From: Chlamydiota bacterium
GTDB taxonomy: Bacteria; Chlamydiota; Chlamydiia; Chlamydiales; Rhabdochlamydiaceae
Assembly: GCA_011065235.1 (NCBI GenBank)
Contig: JAAKFB010000112.1
Coordinates: 1-6,023, forward strand
DNA: 6,023 nt
Direction of reading: 5' to 3'
Position numbers and translations under genes: made by a program. The notes beneath the pieces were generated by a model. It saw nothing but the letters and a program-made list of their open reading frames with translations. It was not told the origin of the DNA and made no database searches. Position 1 is the first letter of the stretch. The number at the start of each line of letters is the position of its first letter. This document shows, one piece after another, positions 1-5,528 of the stretch.

Positions 1-127
1 GATTCATCTCTCGATGATTTTCCCTTGTAGATATTGCAGGAATATCTACTGCGGAAAAATCCTCAAGATCTGAACCGTTTTCCTGCTCGAGGATTGCCCT
101 AGTTATTTCTTTACGGGCCCTTATCAA
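1..127 (-). CDS. Possible partial ORF running off the left edge, unknown product
   Basis: On the minus strand an open frame begins at a TTG (125-127) that overlaps the TGA stop of the upstream small exported-protein gene in a TTGA arrangement. It stays open to the window edge, about 42 codons. It reads IRARKEITRAILEQENGSDL and continues with an acidic, ordinary-looking protein sequence. About 70% of its codons begin with a purine, which is a weak coding signature, and the two other minus frames contain early stops. Against it: there is no Shine-Dalgarno sequence at a usual distance, the start is a rare TTG, and 42 stop-free codons can arise by chance. It could be a translationally coupled second gene, the continuation of a frameshifted longer gene, or noise. 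I recognise no family. Confidence 0.3.
   Translation of the reverse strand, partial: MIRARKEITRAILEQENGSDLEDFSAVDIPAISTRENHREMN
27..49. repeat. Perfect 9-bp inverted repeat, 5-nt loop
   Basis: GTAGATATT (27-35) and AATATCTAC (41-49) are exact reverse complements around the loop GCAGG. No T-run follows on either strand, so it does not look like a Rho-independent terminator. It lies about 75 nt downstream of the stop of the minus-strand small exported-protein gene and could be a processing or stability hairpin, an operator, or chance within the weak open frame. Confidence 0.45.
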
Positions 128-531
128 TGATGATCATGCTCATGGTCTTCTTCGATCATCTGAAACTGAGTAACTTTAAATCGATCTGTAGGATTTTTTT
201 CAAATTGAAGTATCTGTTTGATCGTTAATTGATTCTCAGCTTCATTATCTGTGCAATATTTTTCTATGAGTCTGTATTTTTTATAGAATTTATGAGGTTT
301 TTCATTCTTTGCATAATAAAGATCTAGCGTTTCATCAGAGAAAAGTCTCATCAATGGGTGTGGAATTGTAGGATCTATCATGCCACTTTGGTTGGGTAAT
401 AGTAGGATTGCTTGCAAACCTTTTGGGTCAACGATTAGCACAGTTTGGTCATCATCATTCGAAATAGTAATAGGACAAGAATAAAGGGAAAATGATGCTA
501 AAACTGCACCCAACGCTAATAAAAATTTCAT
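124..531 (-). CDS. Small exported protein with His/acidic C-terminal tail, unknown function
   Basis: This is a 135-residue protein I do not recognise. The N-terminus MKFLLALGAVLASFSLYS is a clear Sec signal peptide (K2, hydrophobic core, then small residues) followed by Cys19. LYSC resembles a lipobox, but Tyr at -2 is unusual, so it may be a lipoprotein or a soluble periplasmic protein. The only other cysteine is at about residue 93, so a disulfide is possible. The mature part begins ITISNDDDQTVLIVDPKG and looks beta-rich. The last nine residues, EEDHEHDHH, could bind metal ions, which is inference only. I chose ATG at 529-531 over the TTG six bases upstream because AGGAG (538-542, complement) sits six bases before the ATG but abuts the TTG. 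TGA is followed directly by an in-frame TAA. The gene is divergent from the exporter operon. Confidence 0.75.
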   Translation of the reverse strand: MKFLLALGAVLASFSLYSCPITISNDDDQTVLIVDPKGLQAILLLPNQSGMIDPTIPHPLMRLFSDETLDLYYAKNEKPHKFYKKYRLIEKYCTDNEAENQLTIKQILQFEKNPTDRFKVTQFQMIEEDHEHDHH

Positions 532-537
532 ATCCAA

Positions 538-542
538 CTCCT
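538..542 (-). promoter_or_regulatory. Ribosome binding site deciding the start of the small exported protein
   Basis: The plus-strand bases CTCCT read AGGAG on the minus strand, six bases before ATG 529-531. This fixes the start, because the alternative TTG at 535-537 would leave no spacer. Confidence 0.7.
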
Positions 543-561
543 AATCTCGATCTAATAGATT

Positions 562-567
562 TTTATA
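562..567 (-). promoter_or_regulatory. Candidate -10 element for the small exported-protein gene
   Basis: TATAAA on the minus strand (TTTATA on plus) matches the TATAAT consensus at five of six positions. It would place transcription start near 555, giving a leader of roughly 24 nt that contains the AGGAG site. I see no good -35 box at 16-18 bp, and the whole stretch is AT-rich, so chance matches are easy. Confidence 0.25.
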
Positions 568-705
568 CTAAATCCAAGAAATAAATTCATAATTTATATT
601 TTTTCTTTTTTCAACGAGTCGGTCGATCCCTGCAAGTATTCCTATTGAGTTTTAATGAAAAAAACCATTAAAGAATAATTATATAGGGAAGGGTGACGAG
701 GAGAG

Positions 706-740
706 GCGATTTGGCAAAGTCACAGCCAGTCCAAATTCGC
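706..740 (+). promoter_or_regulatory. Imperfect hairpin in the exporter operon leader
   Basis: GCGATTTGG (706-714) pairs with CCAAATTCGC (731-740), giving nine base pairs with a single bulged base and a 16-nt loop. The hairpin overlaps the possible leader ORF and ends 10 bases before the GGAG ribosome binding site of the first operon gene. A ribosome translating the leader would have to melt it. No T-run follows, so it is not a classical terminator. Confidence 0.35.
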
Positions 741-749
741 AAAAGCTGA
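711..749 (+). CDS. Possible 12-codon leader peptide ahead of the exporter operon
   Basis: A TTG at 711-713 opens a short frame, MAKSQPVQIRKS, ending in TGA at 747-749. AGGAG (699-703) lies seven bases before the TTG, which is ideal spacing. The stop sits one base before GGAG (751-754), the likely ribosome binding site of the fusion protein. An in-frame GTG at 693-695 could extend it to 18 codons. Short leader ORFs in this position control some drug-efflux and resistance genes by ribosome stalling; that this one does so is inference. The purine-rich stretch could equally be an untranslated leader. Confidence 0.3.
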   Translation: MAKSQPVQIRKS

Positions 750-762
750 CGGAGCGAGGTAT

Positions 763-1833
763 ATGTTAAAGAAAGTTGGGATTCCCATTTTAGCCGCCTT
801 TGGCCTGCTTCTCGCCATCATCGTCACCATGATAGGATTGCGCAAACCTCCCGTTCCTCCGATCGAATATCCTCCTCCCAAACCTCCCTATCTCCACTAC
901 GTTGCAGGCTCTGGCATTATTGAAGCGAGCTCTCTCAACATCAATATCGCCACGGCAATCACAGGGGTGATCGAAGAGATGTTTGTGCAACCAGGAGAAA
1001 TTGTCCAAAAAGGCGCTCCCTTATTTCGTGTCGATACCCGTGATCTTCTCGCCCGCACAAAAGAAGCGGAAGCCACCCGCACCGTCGCAGTTGCCAACTT
1101 CAACCGCCTCATCCATGAACCCCGTCCGGAAGTCGTTCCTCCTTTTGAGGCACGTGTGAAACAAGCACAGATGCATCTCTCTGATGAATTCACTCAGTAC
1201 AATCTCTTTCAAAATGTCAGCGACAAACGAGCGATCAGTTTCAATGAATATAATCAGCACAAATTTGCAGCGCGCATTGCCAAGTTTGAGCTCGAACAAG
1301 CCAAAGCCAGTCTCGATCTTGTCAATGCTGGCGCCTGGGTAGAAGATGTCAAAATCGCCAATCAACAAATTGAAGAGACAGATGCCCGCTTAGCATTTGC
1401 AGAGACTGATCTAGAAAGGGCCACTGTACGCGCTCCAGTCGATGGTCTCGTGATGCAAGTCAATGTGAATGTCGGCGACTTTGCACGTGGGAGCCGGGAA
1501 GACACTATTTTTCAAGATCCCCTGATGGTGTTTGGAACAATTGACCCGATGCACGTGCGCATTGACGTCGACGAGAATGATGCGTGGCGTATCTTTGCAG
1601 GAGCACCGGCAATGGCCTATGTGCGGGGCAATAGCCAAATCAACTTCCCCATGCAATTTGTCCGGATTGAACCCTATGTCATTCCAAAGCGTTCCCTCAC
1701 AGGGGAAAATCTCGAGCGGGTCGACACGCGTGTTCTTCAGTTGATCTACAGTTTCGAGAAAAAAGACCGTCCGATTTATTTGGGACAACTGCTCGATATT
1801 TACATCGAATCCAAACCTTCTGAAGGACTCTAA
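763..1833 (+). CDS. HlyD/DevB-family membrane fusion protein of an ABC exporter
   Basis: This 356-residue periplasmic adaptor links an inner-membrane ABC permease to an outer-membrane channel. Residues 6-26 form one N-terminal membrane anchor, followed by a proline-rich linker (about 29-42). The biotinyl/lipoyl-like domain is split in the usual way: its first half is at about 62-92 (GVIEEMFVQPGEIVQKGAPL) and its second at about 219-240 (RATVRAPVDGLVMQVNVNVG). Between them, about 93-215 is the helical hairpin that contacts the channel. A beta-barrel part follows from about 255. The length is on the short side for DevB proteins. The ATG at 763 has GGAG eight bases upstream (751-754). It is the first gene of a three-gene run with the outer-membrane factor and the DevC permease. 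This arrangement favours the DevBCA-type class, which in cyanobacteria exports glycolipids, but the substrate here cannot be read from sequence. Confidence 0.9.
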   Translation: MLKKVGIPILAAFGLLLAIIVTMIGLRKPPVPPIEYPPPKPPYLHYVAGSGIIEASSLNINIATAITGVIEEMFVQPGEIVQKGAPLFRVDTRDLLARTKEAEATRTVAVANFNRLIHEPRPEVVPPFEARVKQAQMHLSDEFTQYNLFQNVSDKRAISFNEYNQHKFAARIAKFELEQAKASLDLVNAGAWVEDVKIANQQIEETDARLAFAETDLERATVRAPVDGLVMQVNVNVGDFARGSREDTIFQDPLMVFGTIDPMHVRIDVDENDAWRIFAGAPAMAYVRGNSQINFPMQFVRIEPYVIPKRSLTGENLERVDTRVLQLIYSFEKKDRPIYLGQLLDIYIESKPSEGL

Positions 1834-1876
1834 GAGGGTGTATGCGAATTCATTCCGCTGCTCACATACACCCTCT
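1833..1876 (+). promoter_or_regulatory. Perfect 12-bp inverted repeat filling the gap between fusion-protein and outer-membrane-factor genes
   Basis: AGAGGGTGTATG (1833-1844) and CATACACCCTCT (1865-1876) are exact reverse complements around a 20-nt loop. The left arm begins on the last base of the upstream stop codon and the right arm ends one base before ATG 1877/1878-1880. The left arm contains the only SD-like sequence nearby (GAGGG, 1834-1838) and an alternative ATG (1842-1844). If the hairpin folds in the mRNA, both are buried. It has no T-run, so it is more likely an RNA stability, processing or translation-control element than a terminator. Confidence 0.65.
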
Positions 1877-1877
1877 A

Positions 1878-3311
1878 ATGCACAAGGCATTATTCCTGCT
1901 GCTGGTATGTCTTGCAGGATGCACATTTGGCCCAGATCATGAAACTCCCGATATGTGTCTTCCCTGTCATTTTGAAGAAGGTCCCGAAAAGACCTCCTGC
2001 ATGGATCTCGCCATTTGGTGGAAGCAATTTGAAGATCCGACGCTCGATGCATTTATCGATGAAGCCCTGACGTGTAATTACGATCTACAAATCGCTCTTC
2101 ACAAAATCGAAGAAGTGCGCGGTCTTTATCGAATCGATCGCTCTAAGCTCTATCCACAAATCGAAGGGAATATGGTTGCGATTCGAGCACGTCGAAGTAA
2201 AAATCTCACCTCTGATATCATCGAATCGACTGCGGCTCCAACCGAAATTTTCGCTACTGATTTTTCAGGTCCCTTGATTCAAAACTTTTTCCAGATAGGC
2301 TTTGATGCTTCATGGGAACTCGATTTTTTTGGCAAACTCCGCAAACAAGCACAGGCTGCCTATCGTGATTTCGAAGCGAGTCAAGAAAATGCCCTCAACG
2401 TGCAGATCAGCCTCCTAAGTGATGTGGCACGCAGCTACATCGATATCCGCTCTTTGCAGCAACAGATCGATGCAAAAAAATCTCAGATCGCCCGCCAGCG
2501 CGATCTTCTCGATCTGGCCGAAACCCGCTATTTGGCAGGACTCACATCTTATCTCGACGTGACACGCGCCAAAGCTGGGCTCGATGCACAGGAATCAACC
2601 CTTCCACCTTTGGAAGAAGATCTCAAGGTCACCATTCACGGCCTTGCCATTTTTCTCGGAAAACCCCCTGAAAACTTTTGCGTTGGGGAGGGATATATTC
2701 CCATCGCCGCAGGGCGTATTCCCCATGATCTTCCCTCAGATCTCCTCTGCCGTCGCCCCGATATCCGTCAAGCTGAACGAGAACTTGCAGCTGCCACCTC
2801 TCGTATTGGCGTTGCTATCGCAGAACTCTTTCCCTCGTTTTCTCTGACAGGATCTTTTGGAACACAGGCCAACATGCTCGATCAAGTCTTTATCTGGCCG
2901 AGCCGCTTTTGGACCATTGGCCCCACCATGGTGTGGAACCTCTTCACGGGTGGCAGACTCATCGCACAGATCAAAGTGGCCAACGAAAGACAAAGACAGG
3001 CCATTCTCGCCTACGAAAAATCCATCATCGATGCTCTCAAAGATGTCGAAGATCGCCTTGTTGGCTATTTCAAAGAAGGGCAACGTCTTGAATCATTAGA
3101 AGAACAGCTCAGCACTAATTCTCTCAAACGGGATCTCTCCTTCGATCAATATATCAGCGGGCTCATTTCCTTAGATGACGTGCTCGATGCAGAAAAAGAA
3201 CTTTTCCAAACTCAAGAAGACATGCTACAAAGCCAAGGAACGCAGATGATCCAACTTGTCGGACTCTACAAAGCCTTGGGAGGGGGTTGGGAGTGTTTAG
3301 AATCGCCTTAA
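1878..3311 (+). CDS. NodT/OprM-type outer-membrane factor lipoprotein (TolC superfamily efflux channel)
   Basis: This protein forms the outer-membrane duct of the tripartite exporter. From ATG 1878 it has 477 residues, and MHKALFLLLVCLAGC is a compact lipoprotein signal with lipobox LAGC and lipidated Cys15. It carries the family hallmarks: the N-terminal WWKQFEDPTLDAFIDEAL, two long helical repeat regions, the inter-repeat block with LPSDLLCRRPDIRQAERELA then FPSFSLTGSFG, and a C-terminal LYKALGGGW. The length is normal for the family. An in-frame ATG at 1842 would add 12 residues (MRIHSAAHIHPL), but its SD is only three bases away and lies inside the inverted repeat. I therefore prefer 1878, where the signal peptide is classical, although no clear SD precedes it and coupling to the upstream gene may be needed. 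The 3' end overlaps the permease gene by 19 bp. Confidence 0.9.
   Translation: MHKALFLLLVCLAGCTFGPDHETPDMCLPCHFEEGPEKTSCMDLAIWWKQFEDPTLDAFIDEALTCNYDLQIALHKIEEVRGLYRIDRSKLYPQIEGNMVAIRARRSKNLTSDIIESTAAPTEIFATDFSGPLIQNFFQIGFDASWELDFFGKLRKQAQAAYRDFEASQENALNVQISLLSDVARSYIDIRSLQQQIDAKKSQIARQRDLLDLAETRYLAGLTSYLDVTRAKAGLDAQESTLPPLEEDLKVTIHGLAIFLGKPPENFCVGEGYIPIAAGRIPHDLPSDLLCRRPDIRQAERELAAATSRIGVAIAELFPSFSLTGSFGTQANMLDQVFIWPSRFWTIGPTMVWNLFTGGRLIAQIKVANERQRQAILAYEKSIIDALKDVEDRLVGYFKEGQRLESLEEQLSTNSLKRDLSFDQYISGLISLDDVLDAEKELFQTQEDMLQSQGTQMIQLVGLYKALGGGWECLESP
3279..3283 (+). promoter_or_regulatory. Ribosome binding site deciding the permease start
   Basis: GGAGG, inside the G-rich GGGAGGGGG stretch at the end of the outer-membrane-factor gene, lies nine bases before GTG 3293 but only three before TTG 3287. 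This favours GTG 3293 as the permease start. The site also encodes the glycines of the upstream protein's conserved GGGW tail. Confidence 0.6.
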
Positions 3312-4441
3312 AAATCCTCATGGGAGACAGAGCGAAATACTTAGGAATCCTCCTAGGCTTGACCTTTGCCTCTTTCATCATCGTGCAGCAAGCCGCCATC
3401 TTCATCGGCCTGATGACCCGAACGTATGGATTCATTGCCGACACTTCACAGCCCAATATTTGGGTGATGGATCCCAAAGTCCAATTCGTTGACGATATCA
3501 AACCGATGGATCAGTCTGAAATCTTTCGTGTTCGTGGCATTGAAGGAGTTGAATGGGCTGTTCCTCTCTATAAAGATCGGATCCGTGCGAGACTCAGAGA
3601 TGGAAGCTTCGTCAATACCATTGTCATCGGAATAGATGACGCGACCTTCATCGGTCAACCCCCCATCATGCTTGAAGGAAGTCTGGACGCGCTTCGCAAT
3701 ACCGATGCGATCATCGTGAGCCAAGAAGGAGCCGATGGATCGCTCGCATCGGGCCCCGACCAGGAATATCCCTTGCGCATTGGAGAAACCATTGAGCTCA
3801 ATGATAACCGGGCTGTCGTTGTCGGAGTCTGCGAGGTTTCACGCACCTTTCAAACCCAACCCGTGATCTACACAACAGCTCGACGCGCCGTCCGCTATGC
3901 CCCTGCCGAGCGGAGAAACCTCAGCTTTGTCCTCGTCCAATCCGCTCCTTGGATCAAACCCGAAGAGCTTTGCAAAAGGATCTCGCGCATCACAGGGCTT
4001 GCCGCCTACACCGATCAGCAATTTTCCACTCTCACCGTCGATTACTTTTTGCGTCGCACAGGCATACCCATCAATTTTGGCGTTGCCGTTGCCCTCGGAT
4101 TTTTCATTGGAGTAGCCATTGCGGGACAGACCTTCTACAATTTCACCCTCGACAACTTGCGCTATTTTGGGACCTTTAAAGCGATGGGGGCCGACAATGA
4201 GCTCCTGACTCGCATGGTCCTTCTCCAATCTATCTTTGTGGGGTCGATCGGATGGGGTCTTGGCATTGGAGCTGCTTCGCTCTTTGGACTCATTTCCCGT
4301 GGTACCCAGCTCTCGTTCCGTCTGCCTTGGCAACTTGTAGTCGGCAGCTACCTCGCCATCCTTCTTATTTGCCTCCTCTCGGCGTATATCAGTATCCGCC
4401 GCATCCGCCGCCTAGAGCCGGCTATTGTCTTTAAAAGTTGA
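3293..4441 (+). CDS. devC: DevC-type ABC transporter permease (FtsX/MacB-like superfamily)
   Basis: This is a 382-residue inner-membrane subunit of a DevBCA-type exporter. The N-terminus MFRIALKILMGDRAKYLGIL and the following LTFASFIIVQQAAIFIGLMT, then SQPNIWVMDP, are typical of DevC. Transmembrane segment 1 is at about 16-41. A large periplasmic domain follows (about 45-255). Three more segments lie at about 262-284, 306-334 and 346-366. The cytoplasmic stretch NLRYFGTFKAMGADNELL (about 288-305) is the likely coupling helix that docks on the ATPase, and the protein ends in the family-like RRIRRLEPAIVFKS. GTG 3293 is chosen over TTG 3287 because of SD spacing and because family members start at the MFRIAL position. 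The gene overlaps the channel gene by 19 bp. It has no nucleotide-binding domain of its own, and no DevA-like ATPase gene is present in the window. Confidence 0.88.
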   Translation: MFRIALKILMGDRAKYLGILLGLTFASFIIVQQAAIFIGLMTRTYGFIADTSQPNIWVMDPKVQFVDDIKPMDQSEIFRVRGIEGVEWAVPLYKDRIRARLRDGSFVNTIVIGIDDATFIGQPPIMLEGSLDALRNTDAIIVSQEGADGSLASGPDQEYPLRIGETIELNDNRAVVVGVCEVSRTFQTQPVIYTTARRAVRYAPAERRNLSFVLVQSAPWIKPEELCKRISRITGLAAYTDQQFSTLTVDYFLRRTGIPINFGVAVALGFFIGVAIAGQTFYNFTLDNLRYFGTFKAMGADNELLTRMVLLQSIFVGSIGWGLGIGAASLFGLISRGTQLSFRLPWQLVVGSYLAILLICLLSAYISIRRIRRLEPAIVFKS

Positions 4442-4466
4442 CTAAAAACTCTTAGCTAAATACAAT
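4438..4466 (+). promoter_or_regulatory. Strong sigma-70-type promoter for the F-box/LRR gene
   Basis: TTGACT (4438-4443) and TACAAT (4461-4466) each match the -35 and -10 consensus at five of six positions, with an optimal 17-bp spacer. The -35 box overlaps the permease stop codon TGA (4439-4441). Transcription would start near 4473-4476, only about three to six bases before ATG 4479. The mRNA would be almost leaderless, which agrees with the lack of an SD in front of that ATG. Confidence 0.55.
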
Positions 4467-4478
4467 CCCTTCCCAATT

Positions 4479-5438
4479 ATGACTAATATATTGCCTAACG
4501 ATGTTTATTTTAAAATTTTTGAATTTTGTGATTTGCCAGATCTAGCAAATAGCAGGATAAGCCATGGTATGTCCATAATTGTTAACCGTTCTGCAATTTG
4601 GAAGGGCATTGCTCAAAGAATTAATGGTAATTTTGATTCTGTTGAAGGAGCAAAAGCATTCATTTTAGATCTAAGAGAAAGGGTTATGTCTATTCCAATT
4701 GGTAATATAAGAGCATGTAATACCGATTCGGTTTTAAAGCAAGCTCCTACAATTGATCGTGTAAAACAATTGCAAACCTATTTCAAAGCACGAGATACCT
4801 TAGTGGTTTGGGATGTTCTACTACAGGAACTAGGTTTGACATCTATTTGGACTCATGCTCCTAAAACATTAGAAGATCTCATTGAGCAAGCGACACATTT
4901 TCCCAAATGGTTCTCTGAAAATAAATTCAAATTAAGTCATTTGAAAAAACTTACAATTCACAGTGGGCATCTCACGTCTATTCCTTCAGAGATTTGTGAA
5001 TTAACTAACTTAGAAGAGCTGAACTTATGTCATAATCAACTTACGGCTCTTCCTTCTGAATTTGGCAATCTCAAGAATTTAAAAAAGCTTTATCTTACAA
5101 AAAACCTATTCACATCTTTCCCAATGGAAATTTGCCAAATATCTCAATTAGAATTGTTCACTTGTGCCGATAATCAAATTAGCTCCATTCCCAGCGAGAT
5201 TTGCAATTTGAAACAAATGAAGTGGTTGACTTTTTGTGGTAATAAGCTCCAAGCTGTTCCTGGTGAAATTTTCGAATTAGGGCAATTGCAATCATTGGGT
5301 TTGAAGATGAATCAGCTCCAGAATTTTCCTTTCGACAAAATTTCTCAATGTTTGCCAAACTTGACAACATTAGAACTTTACAGAAATGAAAAGTTAAAAA
5401 ACCGCCCAAAAAAAATCGGCAATTGTTACATCAATTAA
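4479..5438 (+). CDS. F-box-like and leucine-rich-repeat protein, candidate host-directed effector
   Basis: This 319-residue protein begins with an F-box-like segment (about 4-45): LPNDVYFKIFEFCDLPDLAN, ending in the conserved tryptophan of IWKGIA. Residues about 46-150 are a helical linker. About seven 23-residue leucine-rich repeats follow from about 152, each with the pattern LxxLxxLxLxxNxLtxiPxeI, for example LTNLEELNLCHNQLTALPSE. The C-terminus ends soon after the seventh repeat (LPNLTTLELYRNEKLKNRPK) without an obvious cap. In eukaryotes the F-box binds Skp1 of SCF ubiquitin ligases and the LRRs choose the substrate; related bacterial proteins from amoeba-associated chlamydiae are thought to act in the host. 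There is no Sec signal, so type III secretion is plausible. Base composition is far lower in GC than the exporter operon (15/60 G+C at 4501-4560 versus 35/60 at 3841-3900), suggesting separate origin. No SD is visible. Confidence 0.82.
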   Translation: MTNILPNDVYFKIFEFCDLPDLANSRISHGMSIIVNRSAIWKGIAQRINGNFDSVEGAKAFILDLRERVMSIPIGNIRACNTDSVLKQAPTIDRVKQLQTYFKARDTLVVWDVLLQELGLTSIWTHAPKTLEDLIEQATHFPKWFSENKFKLSHLKKLTIHSGHLTSIPSEICELTNLEELNLCHNQLTALPSEFGNLKNLKKLYLTKNLFTSFPMEICQISQLELFTCADNQISSIPSEICNLKQMKWLTFCGNKLQAVPGEIFELGQLQSLGLKMNQLQNFPFDKISQCLPNLTTLELYRNEKLKNRPKKIGNCYIN

Positions 5439-5528
5439 ATCGGTGGCCGTCTTCAAGGGCTAGAGATAGGCTCCAGAATGACTTTTTCAAGGAGCCACCC
5501 ATTGATTGTTGAAATGGTCTCTTTTAGA
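5439..5528. other. Junction segment between the LRR gene and the ArgS fragment, unassigned
   Basis: These about 90 bases differ in composition from the AT-rich LRR gene. They do not match the ArgS family, although the frame is continuous from the LRR stop into the ArgS fragment. Open stretches exist in several frames, for instance plus-strand WPSSRARDRLQNDFFKEPPI before a stop and a minus-strand NGWLLEKVILEPISSP before a stop. Both look like scraps of coding DNA. GGTGGC (5442-5447) and GCCACC (5494-5499) form a 6-bp inverted pair. It may be a remnant of a mobile element or lost gene, but I cannot assign it. Confidence 0.3.

Larger units (their letters stand above)
538..762. other. Divergent intergenic region between the small exported-protein gene and the exporter operon
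   Basis: These 225 bases separate two divergently transcribed genes. The part from 541 to about 690 is AT-rich, with runs of T and A, and must hold both promoters. For the plus-strand operon, AT-rich elements such as AATAAT (674-679) and TATATA (680-685) could be -10 boxes, but neither has a convincing -35 partner. From about 690 the sequence becomes richer in G and holds two Shine-Dalgarno-like stretches (698-706 and 751-754), a possible leader ORF (711-749) and an imperfect hairpin (706-740). No other gene was seen. Confidence 0.6.

Noticed and set aside
645..685. Promoter for the exporter operon built from TTGAGT (645-650) and AATAAT or TATATA
   Set aside because: The spacer from TTGAGT to either box is 23 bp or longer, well outside the 16-18 bp range.
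1833..1876. Rho-independent terminator between the fusion-protein and channel genes
   Set aside because: The stem is perfect but no T-run follows, and ending transcription here would cut the exporter operon in two.
1411..2052. 213-codon open frame on the minus strand
   Set aside because: It lies antisense to the fusion-protein and channel genes, crosses their junction, has no signal peptide, domain or SD I can see, and the plus-strand frames are clearly the conserved ones.
3287..3289. TTG as the permease start codon
   Set aside because: The SD would be only three bases away; GTG 3293 has better spacing and matches where DevC proteins begin.
3839..4333. 164-codon open frame on the minus strand
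   Set aside because: It is fully antisense to the DevC permease, whose plus-strand frame shows strong family motifs; low-complexity charged sequence typical of a shadow frame.
4442..4478. Terminator after the permease gene
   Set aside because: Only short palindromes (TTAGCTAA at 4452-4459 and CTAA/TTAG) are present, with no stable stem or T-run; the segment is better explained as a promoter.
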